This document shows, piece by piece, positions 33,306 through 38,352 of a stretch of DNA of 38,352 nt (within the stretch, counting starts at the first letter, position 1; each line of letters opens with the position of its first letter). The notes beneath the pieces are model-generated. The model was not told where the DNA came from and made no database searches. It saw only the letters and a list, made by a program, of their open reading frames with translations. Position numbers and translations under genes: made by a program. Origin of the DNA: Paracoccaceae bacterium (GTDB taxonomy: Bacteria; Pseudomonadota; Alphaproteobacteria; Rhodobacterales; Rhodobacteraceae); contig JACSRN010000159.1 of NCBI GenBank assembly GCA_014879735.1, forward strand, positions 1 to 38,352. Direction: 5' to 3'.

Positions 33306-34028
33306 ATGATCCGTCTGAGAAACGTCAACAAATACTTCGGCAACTTCCATGTCCTGCAGGATGTCAGCCTTGACATCGTGCAGGGTGAGAAGGTCGTGGT
33401 CTGCGGCCCTTCGGGTTCGGGAAAATCCACCCTGATCCGCTGCATCAACCATCTGGAGCCGCATGACAGCGGCGAAATCACCCTTGACGGGCTGACGGTC
33501 GGTACGCCGAAGGATGTGCTGACCGTGCGCCGCACGGCAGGGATGGTGTTCCAGAACTTCAACCTGTTTCCGCATCTGACGGTGATCGAGAACTGCATTC
33601 TTGCCCCGAAACTGGCCAGCGGCGTTTCCGACAAGGACGCGCGCAAGATGGCCGAGGAATATCTGGCGCGGGTGCATATCCTGGATCAGGCGTGGAAATA
33701 TCCGATCCAGCTTTCGGGTGGCCAGCAGCAGCGCGTCGCCATCGCCCGCGCACTTTGCATGCGGCCGACGGTCATGCTGTTCGACGAGCCGACCTCGGCG
33801 CTTGACCCGGAAATGGTGGGCGAGGTGCTTGACGTGATGAGCGAATTGGCAACCGGCGGGATGACGATGATCTGCGTCACCCATGAGATGGCCTTCGCGC
33901 GGCGGATCGCCGACCGGGTGGTTTTCATGGATGCCGGCCGCATCGTCGAAGTGGCCCCGCCCGAGCAATTCTTCACCGCGCCGCAATCCGAGCGCGCGCG
34001 CACCTTCCTGTCCCAGATATCGCACTGA
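33306..34028 (+). CDS. Amino acid ABC transporter ATP-binding protein
   Basis: 240 residues, typical of HisP/GlnQ. Walker A GPSGSGKST (about 34-42), Q-loop Gln83, signature LSGGQQQRVAIARAL (about 136-150), Walker B VMLFDEPTSALD with Glu161, and His near TMICVTHEMAFA (switch region). It drives the importer formed with the two upstream genes. A 41-bp gap with an AAGGAG site precedes the hydrolase gene. Confidence 0.96.
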   Translation: MIRLRNVNKYFGNFHVLQDVSLDIVQGEKVVVCGPSGSGKSTLIRCINHLEPHDSGEITLDGLTVGTPKDVLTVRRTAGMVFQNFNLFPHLTVIENCILAPKLASGVSDKDARKMAEEYLARVHILDQAWKYPIQLSGGQQQRVAIARALCMRPTVMLFDEPTSALDPEMVGEVLDVMSELATGGMTMICVTHEMAFARRIADRVVFMDAGRIVEVAPPEQFFTAPQSERARTFLSQISH

Positions 34029-34069
34029 CCGGCAGGCCGGTTTCGTGTCAAATTCCCAAGGAGAAAGAC

Positions 34070-35071
34070 ATGGCTGATTTCGACATCGAACAGGCCAAGA
34101 AAGAGGTTGGCCGCTGGTACTGGCACGGTATCCCGACGTTCTTCCGCTGCGACTGGAACGAGGATCCCGCCGCGGCCGACATCGCGCTGATCGGCGTGCC
34201 GCACAGTTCCGGCAACGGCTCGACCGAGCGCGATCAGCATCTGGGTCCGCGCGCAGTGCGCAATATCTCGGCACTTTATCGCCGCAGCCATGGCCGTTTC
34301 GGAATCACGCCCTGGGATCTTGTGCAGATCAACGATGCCGGCGACACCCCGCTGCCCGAGGCGATGAACAATGACGTCTCGGTCCAGCATATCGAGGCCT
34401 ATGCCGCACAATTCGAAAAAGCCGGCACCCGGCTGGTGGCCATGGGCGGCGATCATGCAATCACCGGCCCGCTGGTCAAGGCCTGTGCGGGCGCGCATTC
34501 CTCGCTGACCGGCGGCCAGAAAGTGGCGCTGGTGCATTTCGACAGCCATACCGACACTCTGATGCACCTGCCGCATTGGCTTGGGAACAAGCGTTCGGCG
34601 GCGCATTGGGGGGCGTATCTGGTGCAGGAAGGCCATGTCGATGCCGCAAAATCCGCCCAGATCGGCATTCGCCCGAATGTCGGCACTGCGGGTTCGCTCA
34701 ACACCTCGGACGAGCTTGGCTATCGCATCATCGGCATGGATGAGGTCGAGGAGATCGGCTGGAAGGGTGTGGTCGAGATCCTGCGCGAGCGTATCGGTGA
34801 TGCACCGATCTATATCACCTTCGATCTCGACAGCCTCGATCCCTGCGATGCGCCGGGCGCGTCGAATCTGGAACCGGGCTATGCCGGAATCCGCATTGGT
34901 GATGCGGTCCGCATGCTTCAGGGCCTGCGCGGGTTGAATGTGGTGGGCGGCGATGTGGTCTGCCTGATCCCGACCAAGGATAACCCCAACAAGATCACGG
35001 CGCAGAACGCCATGGTCGTCATGTTCGAAATCCTGTCGCTGATGGCGGATTACATCCATTCGAACCGTTGA
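34070..35071 (+). CDS. Arginase/agmatinase superfamily hydrolase with altered substrate pocket
   Basis: 333 residues. The dimetal ligands are all present: His129 (GGDHA), Asp158, His160 and Asp162 (FDSHTDT), and Asp252 and Asp254 (FDLDSLD), so a Mn-type binuclear hydrolase is expected. Substrate-side motifs differ from agmatinase/guanidinobutyrase. The usual DVVEVNP is DVVCLIP here, so the glutamate that holds the guanidinium (Glu277 of arginase I) is Cys298. The usual HGTPFR is HWGAYL, and the GTGTPEPGG loop is GASNLEPGY. The fold and cluster suggest hydrolysis of a C-N bond in an imported compound, but guanidine specificity is not supported. ATG 34070 has an ideal AAGGAG site. It is followed at 9 bp by the dehydrogenase. 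Confidence 0.88.
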   Translation: MADFDIEQAKKEVGRWYWHGIPTFFRCDWNEDPAAADIALIGVPHSSGNGSTERDQHLGPRAVRNISALYRRSHGRFGITPWDLVQINDAGDTPLPEAMNNDVSVQHIEAYAAQFEKAGTRLVAMGGDHAITGPLVKACAGAHSSLTGGQKVALVHFDSHTDTLMHLPHWLGNKRSAAHWGAYLVQEGHVDAAKSAQIGIRPNVGTAGSLNTSDELGYRIIGMDEVEEIGWKGVVEILRERIGDAPIYITFDLDSLDPCDAPGASNLEPGYAGIRIGDAVRMLQGLRGLNVVGGDVVCLIPTKDNPNKITAQNAMVVMFEILSLMADYIHSNR

Positions 35072-35080
35072 GGCCCTGCC

Positions 35081-37531
35081 ATGTCCGTCCCCTCTCAAGC
35101 GGATGTCGTGATCGTCGGCGGCGGCATCGCCGGCTGCTCGATCGCCTATCATCTGACGAAGCTCGGCCTTACCGATGTGGTGCTGTGCGAGCGCAAGCAG
35201 TTGACCTGCGGCACCACCTGGCATGCGGCCGGGCTGGTGACGCAATTGCGCGCCTCGCAGCGGATGACCGAGCTTGCGCAATATACCGGCGAGTTGTTCG
35301 GCAAGCTTGAGGCGGAGACGGGCCAGGCCACGGGCTTCAAGCGCAACGGTTCGCTTCGGCTGGCCAAGACCCCGGCGCGCTATGAGGAACTGGCCCGCGG
35401 CGCCTCGATGGGGCGCAACTTCGGCCTGCCGGTCGGGGCGCTGACGCCCGACGAGATCAAGGAACGCTGGTCGCCGATCAGCACCGAAGGAATCGTCGGC
35501 GGCTTCTGGTTCCCCGACGACGGTCAGGTCAACCCCGCCGATGTCACCATGGCCTATGCCAAGGGGGCACGGATGGGCGGGGCGAAGATCCTCGAAGGGG
35601 TTTCCGTCACGCGAATCCTTGTCGCGAACGGGCGCGTCACCGGGGTGATGACCGATCAGGGAGAGATTGCGGCGAAGAAGGTCGTGATCTGCGGCGGCAT
35701 GTGGTCGCGCGATCTGGCTGCAGAGATCGGTGTCACCCTGCCGCTGCATGCGGCCGAGCATTTCTACGTGGTGACGGAGGCGATCCCGAATCTGCCGCGC
35801 GACCTGCCGGTCATGTTCATGGCCGACGAATGGTCCTACTACAAGGAAGACGCCGGCAAGCTGCTGGTGGGCTTTTTCGAGCCGGGCGCAAAACCCTGGG
35901 GGCAGAAGGGCATCTCCGGCGACTTCTGCTTCGACAGCCTGCCCGAGGATATCGACCATATCGGCCCCTATCTGGAACTGGCGATGAAACGTGTGCCGGT
36001 GCTGGAACGGACCGGGATCCAGTTGTTCTTCAACGGACCAGAGAGCTTTACCCCGGACAACCGCTATCATCTGGGCGAGGTGGCCGAGATCGACGGGCTA
36101 TTCTCGGCCACCGGGTTCAATTCGATCGGCATCCTGTCGTCGGGCGGCGTCGGCAAGAGCATGGCCTCCTGGATCGCCGACGGCCATCCGCCGGTGGAAC
36201 TGATCGACGTCGACGTGCGCCGCACGCAAAGCTTCCAGCGCAATCGCAAATATCTGGAAGACCGCTCGGTCGAGACCATCGGCTCGCTGTTCGACATGCA
36301 CTGGCCGGGGCTGCAGTTCGCCACCGCCCGCGGTGTCCGTCGTTCGCCCTTCCATGATCGCATGCTGGCCGCCGGCGCCTTCATGACCGAATTGGCGGGA
36401 TGGGAGCGCCCGGGCTTCTTCGGCACGCCTGAGGAACTGGCGCATGTCGAATATTCCTACGACCGTCCGAGCTGGTTCAAGAACGTGGCTGCGGAATGCC
36501 GCAACACCGCCGAGAATGTCTCGGTCTTCGATTACAGCTGCTTCGTGAAATACCGGGTCGAAGGGCCTGACGCGCTGACGGCGCTGAATCATGTCTGCGC
36601 CGGCGAATGCGATGTGGCCATCGGCAAGATCGTCTATACCCAATGGCTGAACCCGCGCGGCGGGATCGAGGCCGATGTGACGGTGATCCGGCTTGCCGAG
36701 AGCGAGTTTCTTGTGGTGACGGTGGCGGTGTCGCAGCGCCGCGACCTGGCCTGGTTCCGCCGCAACCTGCCCGCCGGACTGAACCTGCATGTCAGTGACG
36801 TGACCTCGGGGCTTGCGATGCTGTCGGTGATGGGGCCGAAGGCGCGCGATCTCATGCAGCGGGTTTCGCCCGACGATTTCTCGAACGAGGGATTCCCGTT
36901 CGGCACCAGCCGCGTGGTGGATCTGGGCTATGCGCGGGTGCGCGCCAGCCGACTGACCTTCGTGGGCGAGCTGGGTTTCGAACTACTGATCGAGTCCGAA
37001 TTCGCCGCCCATGTCTGGGAGGTCCTGGCCGAAGCCGGGCAGGATCTTGGCCTGAAACCCGCCGGCTACTTCGCCCTGAACGCGCTGCGGATGGAGAAGG
37101 GCTATCGCCACTGGGGCCATGACATCGGCGAGGAGGATACGCCCTTCAACGCCGGCCTCGGCTTTGCGGTGGCGATGGAGAAAGCCGCGGGCTTCATCGG
37201 CCGCGACGCGCTGGTGGCGCAGAAGGCCGAGGGCGTGGTAAAGCGCCGGCTGGTGCAGGTCATGCTGACCGGCGGGCCGGATGCGCCGATGCTCTATCAC
37301 TATGAACCGCTTATCCGCGATGGCGAGCTGGTCGGCTCGGTGATGTCGGGGGCTTACGGCCATCGGGTCGAGGCCTCGCTGGGGCTGGGCTATGTCAGGC
37401 ATCCCGAAGGCGTGCGGAAGGACTGGCTTGAGAGCGGAACCTGGGAGGTCGAGGTCGCCATGAAGCGCTACCCGGTCAAGGTGCAGTTCGGCCCCTGGTA
37501 TGATCCGAAAGGCGCGCGGATCCGCGCCTGA
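35081..37531 (+). CDS. FAD-dependent oxidoreductase with GcvT domains (dimethylglycine/sarcosine dehydrogenase-like)
   Basis: 816 residues. N-terminal FAD domain with dinucleotide motif [17 protein letters not shown] and the TWHAAGLV motif, where His48 matches the histidine that binds FAD covalently in dimethylglycine dehydrogenase. The substrate domain continues to about residue 400. The C-terminal half has the GcvT folate-binding domain ([32 protein letters not shown]-like [32 protein letters not shown]) and the barrel cap. Known relatives oxidise N-methyl groups of glycine derivatives and pass formaldehyde to tetrahydrofolate. Placed after the hydrolase with a 9-bp gap, it likely acts on that reaction's product. 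No electron-transfer flavoprotein gene is visible in the window. Confidence 0.93.
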   Translation: MSVPSQADVVIVGGGIAGCSIAYHLTKLGLTDVVLCERKQLTCGTTWHAAGLVTQLRASQRMTELAQYTGELFGKLEAETGQATGFKRNGSLRLAKTPARYEELARGASMGRNFGLPVGALTPDEIKERWSPISTEGIVGGFWFPDDGQVNPADVTMAYAKGARMGGAKILEGVSVTRILVANGRVTGVMTDQGEIAAKKVVICGGMWSRDLAAEIGVTLPLHAAEHFYVVTEAIPNLPRDLPVMFMADEWSYYKEDAGKLLVGFFEPGAKPWGQKGISGDFCFDSLPEDIDHIGPYLELAMKRVPVLERTGIQLFFNGPESFTPDNRYHLGEVAEIDGLFSATGFNSIGILSSGGVGKSMASWIADGHPPVELIDVDVRRTQSFQRNRKYLEDRSVETIGSLFDMHWPGLQFATARGVRRSPFHDRMLAAGAFMTELAGWERPGFFGTPEELAHVEYSYDRPSWFKNVAAECRNTAENVSVFDYSCFVKYRVEGPDALTALNHVCAGECDVAIGKIVYTQWLNPRGGIEADVTVIRLAESEFLVVTVAVSQRRDLAWFRRNLPAGLNLHVSDVTSGLAMLSVMGPKARDLMQRVSPDDFSNEGFPFGTSRVVDLGYARVRASRLTFVGELGFELLIESEFAAHVWEVLAEAGQDLGLKPAGYFALNALRMEKGYRHWGHDIGEEDTPFNAGLGFAVAMEKAAGFIGRDALVAQKAEGVVKRRLVQVMLTGGPDAPMLYHYEPLIRDGELVGSVMSGAYGHRVEASLGLGYVRHPEGVRKDWLESGTWEVEVAMKRYPVKVQFGPWYDPKGARIRA

Positions 37532-37885
37532 CCGGCGCTCTTGCCGGGGATTTCTGCCACGGCACCCGGTCTCAGGGCCGGATCGGGTGCAGCGGCCCCC
37601 GGACAGGTGGCCTGGCGCCTGGCGGGCCGGCCGCGGCGGGGTTGCCTGCGCGACGGAACGCGGGATCTCTCCGTTGCGACCGACCAGCGGCAACGGGCCT
37701 GCAGCGATGGGCCTGCAGCGATGGGCCGGCTGGCCTGTCCGCCACGGAAATCGGGCGGCGGGGGGACGTGGCACCGCGTCAGGCGACCATCGCAGGGCCT
37801 GTCCGATCATACTCCCAAGAACCGCGAAAGCGGACCAGAGGCCCCCGCCCCGCCCTGAGGGCCGGCATCCACCGCGCCTGTCGCG
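37532..37885. other. Intergenic region with 14-bp tandem repeat
   Basis: 354 bp between the dehydrogenase and the convergent TonB-like gene, with no credible gene. A 14-bp unit, GGGCCTGCAGCGAT, is repeated perfectly at 37695-37708 and 37709-37722 with a 5-bp partial third copy. A short CCGGC/GCCGG stem (37532-37547) directly after the stop may aid termination but has no T-run. Confidence 0.5.
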
Positions 37886-38352
37886 TTACTTGCTCGTATG
37901 CGTATAGGAAAACGTCCGGCCTGCGCCCTCGGGCGGTGGCGGGAAGGGCGCCGTGCGCTTGACGTGATCGACAGCCGCGTGATCGACTGCGGCATTGCCC
38001 GAACTTTTGGTGATCGCAATCGAGCCTATGCCGCCGCTGGGGGAAATGGTGAAGGCGACGGTCGCCGAGCCCCGGGCCGAGACCGGCTTTCTGCGGGTGC
38101 GGTTGATTTTCTTCTTTACCTCGGCGGCATAGCTCTTGGCCGCAGCCTTTCCGGCACCGGCCGATTTTGCGCCGGCCTTCGGTTTTGCCGCAGTGGCGCC
38201 GGCCGAGGCCTCGCTCTTTGCCTTGCCGGGCTTCTTGACGGGCTTGGCCTTGGTCGCCTTCTTGGGCTTGTCGGGCTTTTCCACGGGTTTTTCCGCCTTC
38301 GCCGTCTTTTCCGGCCTGGCCTTCGGCCGGGGCAGGGGATCCGGCTCGGGCA
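37886..38352 (-). CDS. TonB family protein (5' end outside window)
   Basis: The gene enters from the right edge; about 155 C-terminal residues are present. They read, from the N-terminal side, a Pro/Lys-rich segment (EPDPLPRPKARPEKTAKAEK), an Ala/Lys/Gly-rich linker with KPKK and KAAAK runs, then the TonB C-terminal domain: YAAEVKKKINRTRRKPVSARGSATVAFTISPSGG, then SIAITKSSGNAAVDHAAVDHV, VKRTAPFPPPPEGAG and a final beta strand GRTFSYTH. TonB transduces proton-motive force to outer-membrane receptors across the periplasm. The ExbB/ExbD genes expected nearby would lie to the right, outside the window. The unusually Lys/Ala-rich linker is typical of alphaproteobacterial TonB. Confidence 0.88.
   Translation of the reverse strand, partial: PEPDPLPRPKARPEKTAKAEKPVEKPDKPKKATKAKPVKKPGKAKSEASAGATAAKPKAGAKSAGAGKAAAKSYAAEVKKKINRTRRKPVSARGSATVAFTISPSGGIGSIAITKSSGNAAVDHAAVDHVKRTAPFPPPPEGAGRTFSYTHTSK

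Noticed and set aside
33686-36070. A 794-codon open frame on the minus strand opposite the importer ATPase, hydrolase and dehydrogenase
   Set aside because: It lies antisense to three well-supported genes and its translation is His/Arg/Asp-rich without any domain. Long antisense frames are common in GC-rich DNA.
1-38352. CRISPR arrays, prophage or insertion sequences
   Set aside because: No regularly spaced repeats, integrase, phage structural genes or transposase motifs were recognised.

Overview
The window is GC-rich, gene-dense bacterial DNA. Its gene content (PBP1-type synthase, glnK-amtB, mlaA/mlaC, PrtD-type ABC exporter, dapA/smpB, rsfS-rlmH, split leuC/leuD/leuB, Hint-domain protein, FAD-GcvT dehydrogenase) and protein style point to an alphaproteobacterium of the Rhodobacterales (Paracoccaceae-like). 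This assignment is inference from protein character; no 16S rRNA or database search was available. Most of it reads as chromosomal housekeeping DNA. No IS element, prophage or CRISPR array was seen.

Layout. 1-3857 (minus): a GDPD phosphodiesterase (cut by the left edge), a RidA-like protein, a GNAT acetyltransferase and a bifunctional penicillin-binding protein. 4116-5848 (plus): glnK-amtB ammonium sensing and uptake, closed by a strong hairpin terminator. 6008-7388 (minus): mlaC and mlaA for outer-membrane lipid asymmetry. 7527-10576 (plus): a type I secretion ABC/HlyD pair without a visible substrate. 10645-14503 (minus): aromatic aminotransferase, mercaptopyruvate sulfurtransferase, a small glycine-rich membrane protein, smpB and a Hint protein. 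14572-21573: a DMT transporter, a large beta-solenoid membrane protein, dapA, a soluble lytic transglycosylase, rlmH and rsfS. 22285-28456 (plus): leuC, a zinc-ribbon methyltransferase, leuD, a membrane protein, an endonuclease/phosphatase-family protein and leuB. 28608-29702: a second DMT transporter and tRNA-Pro(CGG).

After the tRNA comes a gene-poor, compositionally softer stretch (29703-31013) holding only a VOC-family protein. Then comes the most interesting unit, 31014-37531. It has an XRE-cupin regulator, a polar-amino-acid-type ABC importer (binding protein, one permease, ATPase), an arginase-superfamily hydrolase and a DMGDH/sarcosine-dehydrogenase-like FAD-GcvT enzyme, all on the plus strand with short gaps. 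Two copies of a TTCG-N7-CGAA dyad, one before the regulator and one before the binding protein, look like shared operators. The hydrolase keeps its dimetal ligands but lacks the glutamate that normally holds the guanidinium group. The pathway may therefore act on an unusual amidine or N-methylated amino compound. The window ends inside a TonB-like protein gene on the minus strand.

Several genes have ambiguous or non-canonical starts. rsfS appears to need a CTG start, and the endonuclease/phosphatase-family gene at 26232 has no good canonical start that includes a complete signal peptide.
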